From Lasiosphaeris hirsuta (taxonomy: Eukaryota; Ascomycota; Sordariomycetes; Sordariales; Lasiosphaeriaceae), in assembly GCA_030549175.1 (NCBI GenBank), contig JAUKUA010000001.1:8060001-8124000 (forward strand): DNA of 64,000 bases. The letters are read 5' to 3'. Made by a program: the position numbers and the translations under genes. The notes beneath the pieces were generated by a model. That model ran no database searches. It was not told the DNA's origin and saw only the letters and a program-made list of their open reading frames with translations. Of the stretch, positions 9,820 through 22,113 are shown piece after piece; within the stretch, counting starts at the first letter, position 1; every line of letters begins with the position of its first letter.

Positions 9820-12800
9820 TTACGACCGCACTGGGTATATCTCGCCAGGGTGGATCGCCTTCGTTGTTGTGAGGTCGCCACGACCATCGCCCACCCTGAA
9901 CAGGTGTGGCGAAACCACCAAGTCAACCGTTTCGAACGCTCCCCGCGCTGCGTCGCCGTCCTCGCAGTCGATGAATTCGTGCCCAATCTGGACCTGCTCG
10001 CCTCTTTGCGGAACCGCCAGTCCTAGGAATGCCCGGTGCACTCCGATCTCGAGCGCGAGCGCTCCCGCCACGCTCACGATGTCCCCTACCTTGTCCTCGA
10101 TTTCCTCAAGGAGCGGGTTTTGGGTGACCTCTCTCAGGACATCAAGGATCTGCGCTTTCACCTTGGCCTGGTTTGCGGTGAACGGCGTCACTAGAGTTTG
10201 TGCTTGCTGAGCCTCATCATCCTGGCTAGACGACTCGCTAGCTGACTTGATGGAGCACACAATGGAATGGAACGTCGCCGAGCGCCACCGGTTCGCGGCT
10301 TGGTCTGTTCTGAAGAGCTCCAAGTCCGGGTCGGGAATGGGATCTGGACGCATCGTTAGCAAGACACCAACCCACACAGGGAGCCAGCAAGGGGACTCGG
10401 AACTGTCTTCCGACAAGCCCGCCGCAGCACTCACCTTCAGCTGGAGCCAGCAATCTCATCCACCCCCTAAAAACATCCATCAACAGCCCGGCCCCTTCTC
10501 CATTCCCAAACGCCCCAAACCCACACGGCGCCGAAAAGAACCCGTCCACAATTCTCGCCCAAACCACGCTGCTCAGTAAATGCCTCACTGCGCCCTTTCC
10601 CTCCCTCTCTACAAACCCCGTCGGGTCTATCCCCCGCCCCCCAACCGTCCCAGGGAGCCTTAGTTTTCCGAGGTTGAATGGCTGCGTTATAGTCTGCACC
10701 ATCAATTGCAAATCTCGATAGCTACCGCGCAAGTCGTGGTCGGCTGCCTGCCGAATCTGCTCCCCCGGCTCCGGCCGCAGTGCCGCTAGCGCGCGCGCGT
10801 GCTCGTCGCGCTCCCGATAGAGCAGGTTTTCGTAAGAGTCTTGTTGATGCCGTAACTCGGCGGTCCGATCTTCGCGTTCTTGTTGGACCTGAGCTGAGAA
10901 CTGCTCGGAGATGGCGTACAGCTCCGTGGCGTGGTCAGCGAGAAGCTGATCACGCTCCGCAGATAGGGAGGTGAGTTTAGCATCGGTGGAAGCGTGGTAC
11001 TCCCCGAGGGTGGTTTGGTGGCTCTCTTGGAGGGCCCGGATCTGCGCATCATGCGCGGCTCGGAGCTTGGCGAGCTCAAGTTGGTGTTGCTGGGATTTGG
11101 CGGCGGAGAGGTTGGACACCTTTTGGAGCTTGGATTGCGAGTCGGCCTCAAGATCTATTAGGGTTTTCCGGTAGTACTCGTCCAGTTTCTTGAATTCGTC
11201 ACGGACTTTCTCGATTTCGGCCTCCCTCTCTCGGATGGCATCCTTGAGCTTTTGAACCTTCCCTTCTCGAGCCTTGATACCCTCCGCCTGCTTATCCAGC
11301 TGCCCCCGCATCTCGGACAGGCCGGCGTCATTTTCGTACTTGAGGCCCTTTATTCTCTCCTCGTAGCTGACTTCGATATCGGTCGTGAGCGCCTTTTCCT
11401 GTTCCCTAAACCCGAAAGCCTGCCTTTCAAGTGCCTGTTGATGAGTTCGGGAGAGTTCCGCTATTTCCTGCTTATGCTTGGCAATGTTGGCATCACTCGC
11501 CTGGAGGGCTGCTGCAAGTTCCTGGCTTAATGCTGTCTCCCGGGCAGCTACCTCAACCAACTGTCTCTTTGTCTGGTCCAGCTCGCTTAGTCCCATGTAT
11601 ATCTCTCTGTCTCGCCGTTCCAAATTCTTGTCCATGGCTTCTTGATCCTTTTTCATTTGTCCCAGGGCTTGATTCATCTCTTCTAGCTTGTGGGTCTTTT
11701 CATGCAAAGCCGAAGTCCGCATGTCGAGTTCTTGGTGTGCAGCCATCAAGTCCTGTTCCATCTTGTTGGCTCTCCATTGGTACTGCTGCAGCGTCTTCCT
11801 CGCCTCTTCAACTTCGCGATCAGCAAGCCGCAGTCTGTCGGCATGCTTCTGGCGGTCTTCTCTCAGCTTGGCTTGCAACTCCTCAACCTGGTTAGCCTGA
11901 ATCTGAGCCGTCTGATGATCTTTTGGTGCCAAAGATGTCGTGGAGTCGTCACGGTGTCTTTCAAGAGAAAACTCTGGGTGAGGTTCCAATGGCAGCTCTG
12001 CTCCCTGCTTTGACCTTGAGCCCATGCTTACGCGCTTGGAGTGGCCAATTTTGTTGACGACGCTCGTGGGCCGCTCTTCTTTACCATTCGACACGCCACC
12101 GACTCGGGGCCCCTGGTCCGGGGCGATTTTGGCAGTTTGCTGCCCCCACATGTGGTAGTCCTGTGCATTCAGCCTAACGCTTTTCGACGGGGGCTCCAAG
12201 TCGACGTTGGGACTAGTAGGCGCCGATTGAAACGGTCCCGAGGCGGTTCGGACGGGGGCCGGACTAACTGGGTGACCCTGCCGGCCCTGGACGAGACCAT
12301 GTCCCGTTTTCGATAGAGTCGAAGCGCGTCGCACGCCCGAGTCATCATGATCCGACTCTAATCGCAATCCGCGCTGACTGGATGAGCGATAAGGAGCTGT
12401 TTGGATCGAGTCGCGGCCGTCGGGGCTTTGTCGTGGCTTCGAATGGTCCCATTTGGGCTCTTCTGAGCGTTGCGGACCATTTCGAAAGGACAAGTTGGGC
12501 CATCCCCGGGCTTTTTGGCTGTCTTGAGCGGGCTCCGAGTCTGTGAATATCGCGGTGGGGGGTTGGAGAGGGCGGGAAAGATGGGCATCTGCGACTTGAT
12601 TCACAATGACTTTCTTCTGTAGCTCGGGTGGCAGACGCGACAGATCGGTTGGGGAGAGAGTCGCAAATAGGCTAGGCGGGAGCGCCAAGAGTAGGCTAGG
12701 CGGCAGTTGCAAGAGGAGATGAGGGCTAATGGTCGACAGAGTCTCGAGGGGGAGCTTTGCGAGCGCACTTATGGGCAGCGCGGAGATTCGTTCTGGGGGC

Positions 12801-13111
12801 AACTGCGCGAGTGTCTCGGGAGGGAGCTTTGCAATGACAGATGTGGGCAATTGTGCCAGTGTCTCCAGGGGCAGTCGTGTCAGTGTCTCAGGAGGGAGGT
12901 TCGCGAGTGTTTCCTGGGGAAGCCCCATGAGAGTCTCGATTGGAAGCTTGTTGAAAATGTCGGACGATTCCTTATAGTTGGACCCCTTGCTGGCTGAGGA
13001 ACGCTCTTTCTGCTTTGTGGTTTTGGATTGGGCTTTGTCCAACGGTGATCCATTTTTGAGCCCTTGCTTCAATGATTTGAGAATGGCGCTCGCGCTCGCG
13101 CTCGCGGGCAT
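9820..13111 (-). CDS. Large coiled-coil protein with N-terminal LPxETL octad repeats
   Basis: Predicted 1066 residues from two exons, 13111-10435 and 10343-9820, separated by a 91-nt intron (donor GTGAGT, branch GCTAAC, acceptor CCAG). Residues about 55-170 are a run of about fourteen octads of the form LPxETLxx (LPIETLMG, LPQETLAN, LPPETLTR, LPLETLAQ and so on), ending in LPPELQKK. A disordered Ser/Pro/Gln-rich linker follows. From about 395 to 800 there is a long, charged, heptad-like coiled coil. The C-terminal part contains conserved-looking VVWARIVDGFFSAPCGFGAFG and DPIPDPDLELFRTDQAANRWRSATF, then a helical domain. No enzyme motif is seen. The architecture suggests a cytoskeletal, septal or scaffold protein, but that is inference. 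The start is the first ATG, followed by a (Ala-Ser)n stretch. Confidence 0.82.
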
Positions 13112-14600
13112 GTTCTCGGGCGGGAATCAGGGCCGCAAAGCACCGACGAGGTGGGACGCGGCATGCAAATAGAAAGAAAGGACTCGGAGGGGGGCGATGT
13201 GTGACGCGGGGTGGAGGAGGATGGCACGGAGACAATGTGTGGGCTTGCCTACCTACCCTCGGTACCTCGCCCAGGTAGGCTGCGGGCGCCCATCTGTCTG
13301 CCTTGGGCTGCCTTGGTTGCTTGGCTCTTTCCTCCTTCAAGTCTGGTGGAAGGCACAACCCCGCAGCTGAAATGCACGCATCGCAAGTTCCAGACGCAGC
13401 CAGCTTCGCCCAGTTCCCTCACTGGACGCCACATGGCCAGCGACCCGCAGAGCCGGGCGCACCATGACGGAAATGGGAATTGGCATTTTGCTACCATGTT
13501 CGTCTCAGCCTTGTCTGCGTTCCCTCTCTTTAATGCGGTCACGGGACGGCGTTGGAGAAGGCACTTTGACTATGGTATCGAAAAGTAAAAAACCCCCAAA
13601 ATTTTTTACTAAAAAGCAACTTTGCGCTCTTTTCCGGATCCGAGCCGGAATCTAAGACACCTATCCGATGACCCCCAGGCAAGACCGCCGTTGCCCCACC
13701 CACACTTCCAGAGCCTAGTGGTAATCACTACCATCTCCTTCGAAGTACTTGTAGGTTGCCGACTACCCACTTGGAATGGGGTAGTCGTACCCGGGACCAC
13801 CAAGCTATACCGTTTCTTCTGCACCTTAATTAGCACATGTATTTTTCAACAATGAGATTTGGTACCTAGGCACACCATAGATGTGCCCAGCGCCTCCCCC
13901 CATCCTTTGGGTAATTTGGGGGTCATCAGATACAAGGCTTATTTATCTAGGCGCAATACCTCTCGTTTTGGTATCGGTCCCATGCACTGGAAATGAAATT
14001 GATTAGTTTTCAAGACACTGGATGCCTGTGTGCTGCCAATTACACCAAGAGACCCACGGCTGCTTTGTTAATTATATACCCACTTAAAATTAGCACTTGT
14101 ACACCTTTTGCAGCCACCGGCACCCCTCTTTAAGCGAAGTAGACATTCTACATTCCATTTATCATCACTTCATCTTAAAATGGATAAAAGTACATCAGCT
14201 GCATTTCATTTATCAATAAAATTATTTACCCTTTGTAGAACACCATTATGAGGAAGCCTACAAGTAATGCTCTAGTCGGTGAATATTTATGCCGATGTCG
14301 CTGATGTCTCCGAATTCCTACTTTGAGGTAAGCATCGGAGCATAATGAAGTTTCCGGTGTTACTCCGACGGAATTGGAAGACATGTTAGTCATTCTCACA
14401 ACCAAGTTGCAAAGACAAATGTTTCCAGGCAATGGTGTTGCTACGCCCCGAGTCATGTCAATGTTTGCTTGAGGTGGGTCTCAGTTGTAAGATGCTACAT
14501 TTCTATTTAAGACCTAGGCCCGCCCTGCTGATATCCTGACATTGCTCATCGTCCCTCAATGACATTCCCATCGATATCTTGCTGTATATCTAGATAAGCC
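13112..14600. other. Intergenic region, AT-richer
   Basis: The first 400 bases should hold the promoter of the coiled-coil gene. From about 13.55 to 14.56 kb the base composition drops in GC and only short open frames occur. It may be decayed repeat sequence, but I found no element ends. Confidence 0.4.
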
Positions 14601-15615
14601 ATGACTACAGTTTCCACCGTCGTCTTTATCACAGGTGCAGGGAGAGGTGTGTACCTTTCTTCTCTTAAAAGTTCAAGTTCTCAATAACACATTGCCTTCT
14701 GACTGGAGTGAGTGGTTAACACACAATCTTTTACATAGGTATTGGAAAGACATTGGTCCAGACATATCTCTTGCGTCCCGACCACATCGTCATTGGCAGT
14801 GTCCGAGACAGAGCATCCCCAAACGCTCAAGAGCTGCAGGACTTGCCAACTGCTACCGGCACTCGCCTGCTCTTGGTCAACATTGAGAGTTCATCCCCCA
14901 CAGATGCTACTAATGCCGTCAAGGATTTAAGAGCGGCCGGAATTGGGCACGTGGATGTTGTCATTGCGAATGCAGGCGGTTCAGGGTCCCGAGGCGCTGC
15001 CGTTCCGCTTCAGCTTGTCGACCCCAAGGCGGTGGCCGAGTGCTTCGGTATCAATACTCTCGGGCCGCTCCTCTTGTTTCAAGCTATCAGGCCCTTACTT
15101 CAGAAGTCCAGCAAATCACCTACATGGGTGGCTATTACCAGCGCTGTCGGCTCCATCGGCAATATGGAGGCCTTTGGGTCCCACGTCGCTCCTGCGTATG
15201 GCATCTCCAAAGTCGGGTTGAACTGGGTGACACAGGCTGCTCACTCCGGCAACAAATGGCTGATTGCATTTGTTGTGCACCCTGGGTAGGCATTCATTAG
15301 CATTGGACTCCGAGTCTTCGTCGTTGTCAAACCCGGATGATCTCAACCCCGACCTTGACGGACTGAACTAACACCCGTAGCAGTCTTGTGCAGACCGAGG
15401 GCGGGAACAGAGCTGCCAAGGCAATAGGGCTGGAAAAGGCGCCGCACACTCAGCAGCAGAGTGCCGATGCAATTATCCACCTCGTAAGTCCTGGACGTAA
15501 CTCCAGCTGAGAAAAGGAGAGAATTGACATTGAATCGTAGGTCGACGCCGGCAGCCGCGAGAATTCGTCGGGAAAATTCTACAATGCCATCGACGGCACC
15601 GAAATCCCTTGGTAG
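14601..15615 (+). CDS. Short-chain dehydrogenase/reductase (SDR)
   Basis: About 255 residues from exons 14601-14646, 14739-15285, 15384-15483 and 15541-15615. The glycine-rich NAD(P) motif TGAGRGIG is split by intron 1 after TGAGR, and joining restores it at residues about 11-18. Then come a conserved NAG (IANAGG), the catalytic serine in AITSAVGS, and the catalytic YxxxK as YGISK. HPG..VQTEGG and a C-terminal substrate loop follow. The fold is the classical SDR, reducing a carbonyl or oxidising an alcohol in the cytosol; the substrate is unknown. Acceptor 3 reads TAGCAG, so two products differing by one residue are possible. All catalytic residues are present. Confidence 0.83.
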
Positions 15616-16359
15616 ACAGCCGGCTCAGCAGCTGGTGAGTAGCCAAAGAGTGGAAGTGGAACAACAGAGACTCGCCTGAATTATATGCCCAGACATTTAT
15701 TACATTTCTAGATATGTCGTGCTTTATGTTTGGAAGTACCAGAGTATTTTTCTGTCGTGTCTTATAGACGTGAGACCCACCATCTGTTCGCGGTTTCCTA
15801 GATAGGTAGTGTCAACGCGGAAGTATGGTATTTTCGGGTCGTGACTTCCCTTTCCACTCCTGCTGGCTGGCAGTGGCCGCCAGGAGCGCCTTCCTAGTGG
15901 GAAATAAAAGCACCAAAAAAAATTGGCGGGCCTTTTCCCACATCCAAATAGCACATCCCACTGGTAATCCCCCATATCGCTTTCATTACCACTTTTTTCC
16001 CTGCATTACCGACCAAGCGTCCGAGAACTTCTAATACTCGATAGAGTATCATACGGCTTCACTTGCGAATCCCAACACGCTAAAGGAAGTTTTCTTCCAG
16101 ACCTTTCATCTGAGACGCGTCGTCACCAGCAAAAAGCAAGAATCACAGCGATAACAGCAGCTTTCGTCTTTCTCGCGCTTGCCCCACCCTCGACCGCAAC
16201 CGCAAACCCATCATTAAATAACCTTCTCTTTCGACCGTTATTTTAGCTACCATCCTACTCATGGCACCACCTGTTCCTCAATACCCATCAAGGTATTAAG
16301 CAAAAACGTCTGTCACGATACACCAGCGTGATCGGTAAGCTCCTACCTCGGCACTAGAT
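15616..16359. other. Intergenic/leader region upstream of the zinc-knuckle relic
   Basis: From about 16.1 to 16.26 kb the sequence is pyrimidine-rich and looks like a fungal promoter. A short ATG-initiated frame of 13 codons starts at 16261, but I could not join it in phase to the frame at 16360. No other gene is supported. Confidence 0.35.
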
Positions 16360-17241
16360 ATGAATATTTCTCCATATCGAATGAAGCGCTTGAACATAGG
16401 ATTCCAACAGAAAATTGAAGAAACGCCAAGCAGGATGGAGCCAGGACTCGACAACGACAAGCAATCCCGGGCTGAGATTGCGGCCACAAGAGCGGCCATC
16501 ACGGCGATGCGCGCAGACATGCGCAAGGCCGTGGACGCAAATATCGCAGCCCTCCAAGCCTCCATCATAGATATGCGGAGCTTTTGGTCCACCTATGATG
16601 AACGCCTTGCTGCGATCGAAAAGAGGTTGGATGACATGGAGCGTCTGCCACCGGCGACCAGCACTCCCAAAGCGCGAATGGTGGATGTTGGCACCCAAAC
16701 CGGCATTGGCACCTATACCGATAACGGCTCTCGGGGCTCCATGGCAACTCAGACTCCCAGAAGATTGGATGTGGCACCGACCAGACCAAAGAACCAGGTA
16801 TCGAGTGACATGAACTCGGCAGCTCCTCTAGTGAAGTACAGCTACCTTCTTGGCTGTATCGATTGCGGGTCGGTATCTCACACGCGCACGAATTGTTACG
16901 TTCGGCCTAGAGGCCCGATCTAGTGCAGATACTGCAAGAAGCTTGGGCATGGCCTTCTAGATTGCAAAGCCAGCATGCGTCATCTGATCAGTGCTTTGTC
17001 CAGGCATTCTCTGGAGGAGATTATGTAAAACATTCCAGTTATTGCGAGCAACCCGGGATTTGAAGTGAGGGAGGTACTAGCCGGGATGCGATACTGCATT
17101 CTGAACGCTGCAGCTACCGAAAACCTGCGTGCCACCCATTGGGGGGTCTGGAAAGACCCTCGTAAGCCGACAGCAGATGCCGCTGATGAGGCTAGCACAG
17201 GGGACGGTCTAGAGGCGAACGGGAATTTGCTAACGATATAA
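16360..17241 (+). pseudogene. Zinc-knuckle (CCHC) protein relic with two in-frame stops
   Basis: One frame stays open from 16360 to 17241 apart from TAG at 16921 and TAA at 17026. The first 90 residues are charged and coiled-coil-like. Then come a Thr/Pro-rich linker and two classic CX2CX4HX4C knuckles: CIDCGSVSHTRTNC ending before the first stop, and CRYCKKLGHGLLDC beginning right after it. A stop between two intact knuckles is best read as a nonsense mutation, e.g. CAG to TAG. Paired knuckles after a coiled coil suggest a Gag-like retroelement protein or a domesticated nucleic-acid-binding protein. No reverse transcriptase or LTR is visible nearby. The 70 codons after the second stop remain open and look coding. 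Confidence 0.6.
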
Positions 17242-20236
17242 AAGGGATTAGGGTATTTGCAAAGGAGCAGATAAGCATAATGAGGCTTGTTGGAAATGTA
17301 AAATACTTCAGCGCTGGTCATATTGCAAACTTGATGGATGCCTGATGTTGATTTTGACTTGTGTTTGCCCGCTTCCAGTTGCGCCGCGAGCGGTGATTGG
17401 GCAGATGGTTTAAGACAGACCCGCCCCCTGATGGCGAAAAGCCAGCCCGCCCCCATTCCCCAGGTTTCAAAGCTTGTTCCAACTTCCACTGATCTCCCAA
17501 GTACCTATCCAACTCAAAGATGATGTATTGTCCACACACTCTCGTTGATATGCCAGGGGGTTTGATGCCGCTTGCACTTCAAGTTCGCCGTTGGTATGTA
17601 TTACGACCTCGTATGTATGTACCACGGTAACATTCTATCTGCCATAGCCAGATGCTGATAATGTCGAGATATCCCTTGCAGCGAACTTCCTCACGGAGCC
17701 GAATTTGTTATATATTTCTTTTATTTTTATCCTATTTTATTTTCTTTATTCTTGGCTGGAATGGAAATTTCACCGTAGGTAGGACTCCCCGAAAAGACTC
17801 GGATGGCATCCCTTCGTCAGCGCAACAGCCTGGCCGGGTTAGCCTTGACCGGGTGATGGTGGGAATTGTGCCTAACAAAGCCTTTCGGCCAGGACTAGCA
17901 ACTAGATCCCAGAGGCTTCCCTAGTTACAAGTACATGCCCTCCAGATCACCATCAAGAGGATTCGATATTCCTATACAGCAAAACGGTGGCCCCACAGTG
18001 CAATTGGCCTGCGTATCTGACCAACAGAGATAGCGGAAAGGCACCACGGCACCGCCTCGTGCGAGGTACCCCATGGAGAAAAAAAAAATAAAAAATAAAA
18101 ATGAAACACAGAAATCTGCTAACAGAGTCCTCTCTGGAGGAAATACAGGTCGATAATGCATAGAAGTCAAAACACCATCCTGGACAGCAGGGCCTCGATC
18201 TCCCGATCACATCAGGATTCCAGTGAAGGCCAAAGCGGGACGACTCGACGTGCAAGGTACGCATCCACTACCTAGCGCCAGACTCTTCCAGCACCAATAG
18301 CGACAAAATACTTACTCAAAGGCGGCGCCGCAGAGCCACGCTGCATCCCCTTGTTGCCAATCTTCTGGTTTCGGTCTCGCCGTTGTTTAATACTTTCGAG
18401 TTATGTTGGTACTATTGGGCTCAAAGAAACCGGCCACAGAAACGACACTTGTCGGATTCACGGCGGCTTGGAGTTGAAGCCCTTCAAGTTGATCTCCCTG
18501 TCAGCTGTACGGCGACTGAAAGACCAATCATTCCTGGCGGGCTCGACGGGCTCGACGGTTTCCCCGAATGGCAAGCATCATCACTTCCCAGCCGACGGGA
18601 TTGGCTTTGCTCCGCGCCGGCAGCCAGAGCAAGACCGAAGCCTGCGTTCTGTACAACGCCCCTGTCTCTCTGGCTTGCCGTCAGCAGGCCGTGATTCGTA
18701 GGCAGAGGCGGAGAGAATAGCTGTAGCTTGCGGGCCCTTGCGCCGCCTCGGCCGGGCTATTGGGCGGACACCCAAGCAGCGACCTATGCCTCCGACATCA
18801 ACACCCCCGGCCATGACTACGGACCCTGGTTGGATATCTAGTGAAGCCATTCTCGACGATAGGCTGGTCTAACCTGAGGGTAGCTGCTTAAATGCGCGCC
18901 CATTGGCAGCGAAATTATCCAGAATAATCAGGGGGCTGGGTCACTGCTCGAACCATTGGGGGAGGGGTCTCGGCATCCGGAATCCTATTTGGGATACAGG
19001 GCGGACTAGCAGCATGCTCTCATCGGGAACACAATCGGAGGGGACGATGTGTCGAGTGCAGTGGTGTCGGCAGCTCTCTATGACGGCGGCAATGTGTTTT
19101 TGTCGCTCCATCGCAGAGAGGTCTTGAGAGCAGGTAGGCTACGACGGTGCGGTTGGCTATCTACATTAGCGACGGTGAATTGGCGCGGATGAGATACCGA
19201 AAATACCCAGGACTGACTGAGGCCGAGGTGGATTGCGGCAGCTGCGTCCAGGCGAAGTGCAGTTGAAGCAGTGGCAAGTCGTCGAGCGTTGTTGGGCCTG
19301 GGGGAGCGCTTGCAGGGGAGGAACGGGTGCCAACAGAATCTGGCGGCACGTGACTTCGCGTCCCAATCCGCTCTACCCCCACCACGCTATTGGTCACAGT
19401 ATTTTTTTTTGGCTTGGAGCGCCATTTTCCGCAGCGTCGAGCCCCCGCCGCTTGAGTCTCGCTAAATCGCGGCTCCTGACCCCGCCTAATGCGCAAGTCA
19501 CCCGAGGGCTTCCATTTTTCCAGGTTTGCATGAGCCGTGGTTCTGCGACGCCGCGCCTGCGCTCATTGTCTTGCCGTGCCGTTTATTGTTTTAACTTGGA
19601 ATCGAGCCCTCCCGTTCCGCGGGGGGGGAGGGGGGGGGCATGGAACTCTCGAGTGTCTCGAACGCAAAAAGGGAGCTTTGCATTCTCCGTCTGTGGGCAA
19701 TCTTGCAACGCGAATTGTGCAATTGTGCAATTTTTCCATTTTCGCCATTTCTCATTTCTCTAATTGGTCACACCGCCAGCAAACGTTTGATCTGAAAATC
19801 GGAAAATCGGGACGACGTGGCTGGACAGGCTTGGCCTGCCGAGCTTGGCTGTCGCTCTTGCTGTCAAAGGGTGGGTCTGCTGGGCCGCGTGGCTCACCAT
19901 CGGGGCCGTGCTCTCGTGCTGGCTGCGCGCTGCGCGCAGGACTGTATTCTGAATTGGCGGCGGGGCCACCCACTGAACCTGGCAGTCCTGGCGGTCCTGG
20001 CAGTCGCAGCTAGCTCCAGCTGGGGGTTGACTGGGGGTGCCGCGGCGGCGTCGCGAACCGCGTAACCAACCAAGCCCCAAATCGCCAAATCTCGCAAAAT
20101 CCTGTCTTTTCCGGCCTCGATTCTCCCCCTCGCCCTGCCATTCCCCTCTGGCCCTCCCCAACGCCGCCTGCCCTCGGGCCCATTGCTATCATTTCGCCCA
20201 CCTCGCTCCGGCCACCTGCTCGCTGCTCTTGCTGCC
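17242..20236. other. Three-kilobase intergenic region
   Basis: No gene supported. I checked the longer frames around 18.35-18.85, 19.2-19.8 and 19.8-20.2 kb on both strands. They lack domain motifs and consistent splice sites. The last 200 bases, GC- then CT-rich, are the likely promoter and leader of the Whi5-like gene. A G-rich run lies at 19620-19638. Confidence 0.4.
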
Positions 20237-22113
20237 ATGGATGTCGGCTCGCCCTCGGCGCCGCGCTTCGACTCACGACGTGTCGATAAAGACGACACGA
20301 CAATCCCGCTTTCGGCACCCAGCCGAGCTGCGAACCTTGCTCTCGGCAAAATGCACCGCCAGCCAGGCTCGACGCCGAAACCAGCCGGCCAGGAGCCTCG
20401 TCCCTCTGCCGCTGTCGACGCGACTTCATTTCGCGTCGCCCACTCCGGCAACCCGACCGGACGCGACCTCGCTAGGCCCAGTGCCGCTGACTCCCACGTC
20501 GCCCCAGCATCCCGAACCCACGCATCCCAGCCCTTCCAGCTGCCGCAGCCTCATCCACCCACCAAGCACGCGTCTGCCGCCGCCAGCACCCATCTCGCCC
20601 AGCCCTCGCCGAGACACCGCCTCCCGCTGTCCAGCAGCAACTCCCAAGACACGAGCTCCACCAACGACACTGACCTCGTGTTTACCCCGCCCGCGAGCGA
20701 AGGTGGCATGAGCCCCGGAAACGGCAGCACCCAAGACTCGAGCCAGGAGTCGCAGCTCCTGCAGCTGTCCCAGATCGCCGCCGCCCAGGAGAGGATACCC
20801 GACGGCGCTGTCGAGGCCGCCGCCAATGGCACGTCGTCGAGGAAGAGAACGGCCGACGGCACAGTGAAACACGCGCGTAACGCATCGAGCGCGTCGCCGC
20901 CCGTCCGCACTGGCGGCCACGGCCACTCGAGGAACACTAGCACTGTCAGCATGGCCTCGACCACTGGCAGCCGCATTGGAGAGGCATGTTTCTGCCCAAT
21001 CCAGGCTAATTCGGTCTTCCTTGCTAACATCTCCACTCCCAGCTTTCCGAAGAGCTCAAGACACGCCTCCAGTATGCAATGCTCAAAGTTAGTCACGGAT
21101 GGCAGGGGCAGTCAATTGATCAAGTCGAGACGCTGGCCTCGCAAGCGGCCTCCCCAACATCGAGCAACTCGACGATACACCTAAGAAACGGGTCTTCAGC
21201 CAGCCCGCAGCTCTCACAAAGGGGGAGCAACAATACCACCCCGGCAACTGGCCTATCACAGCAGTTTCCGAATCGTCGAGCCGACTCTCTCTGGCGAGAG
21301 TCCGCGCGGTCAGGTTCCAGTGGCAGCCCGACCTCACCAGTCAAGACGACACCCGTTCTTGCTCCAGCCGTGTCCATTCAACCATCCCGACACCTCAACC
21401 ATCGTCGGAGAAACTCTAATCCAAAGCTCACCCCCACGTTTCTCTCCCACGCCTCGCCACACACTGGGCCACACACTCCAGCCCAGCCCAGCCCCTATCT
21501 TGGAACAAGGCATCAGAGCACGCCGGTGGTGGATCCTATCCTCTACTCACCCCACCAAAACGTGCGGGAACAAGACGCCATCGAGTCTCTTCTCTTCATG
21601 AGCAGTCCTGGAAATTCGGCTAACCTCAAGCATACGTTCCCCTCGTCATCCCAGCCACTCCCTTCGGGCAGCAGTGGGCCACAGCGGACTGCTCTCCCCA
21701 CCTCGCAACCCCGGAAAAGCCTCCCCAGCGGGAGACCGATACATCACGCCCGATCCCAGTCCCAGACACTGAAACGCGTTGGATTTGAAAAATCACCAGG
21801 TGACATGGACGTTGACGAGCCCTTTGGGACTCCCCAATCCAGGGGTACTCCACGGAGGAGGATCAACGGAAGTGTTAGCCACGGCTACGGCGAGATCCAC
21901 GTTGCAACACACGCCCCAGGACCTCGGCTCAAACCGCTGCCCCTTTCTACGGGTCTCACGGTACCCTCGAGACCACGCCCCGTGCTGGGAGACGAAGATA
22001 TCGAGAGCATGTTGACCCGAGCGGCGGCTGCTGATGACTCCGACTCGGAGGGGGAGATTCAGATCCCAGTACCCCGGACGCGCCGGGACGGCGCTCACCC
22101 TGTGGGCGCATGA
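20237..22113 (+). CDS. Whi5/Nrm1-like G1-S transcriptional repressor
   Basis: Predicted 605 residues in two exons, 20237-20983 and 21043-22113. The intron begins GCATGT and ends CCCAG, so this is a GC-AG intron with a GCTAAC branch site; only this choice keeps the frame. Exon 2 opens with a segment at about residues 250-278, reading RLQYAMLKVSHGWQGQSIDQVE in part, which matches the GTB/Whi5-like motif (RLxYAMxKVxxGW). The rest is low-complexity, rich in Ser/Thr/Pro with many SP/TP sites, as expected for a CDK-regulated disordered protein. Family members bind SBF/MBF and repress G1-S genes until phosphorylated in the nucleus. The ATG at 20237 in a GCCATGG context is preferred; an in-frame ATG at 20183 is possible. 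Confidence 0.8.

Noticed and set aside
16261..16302. First exon (MAPPVPQYPSR) of the zinc-knuckle gene
   Set aside because: A GT donor exists, but its phase does not fit the acceptor CACTAG before the 16360 frame.
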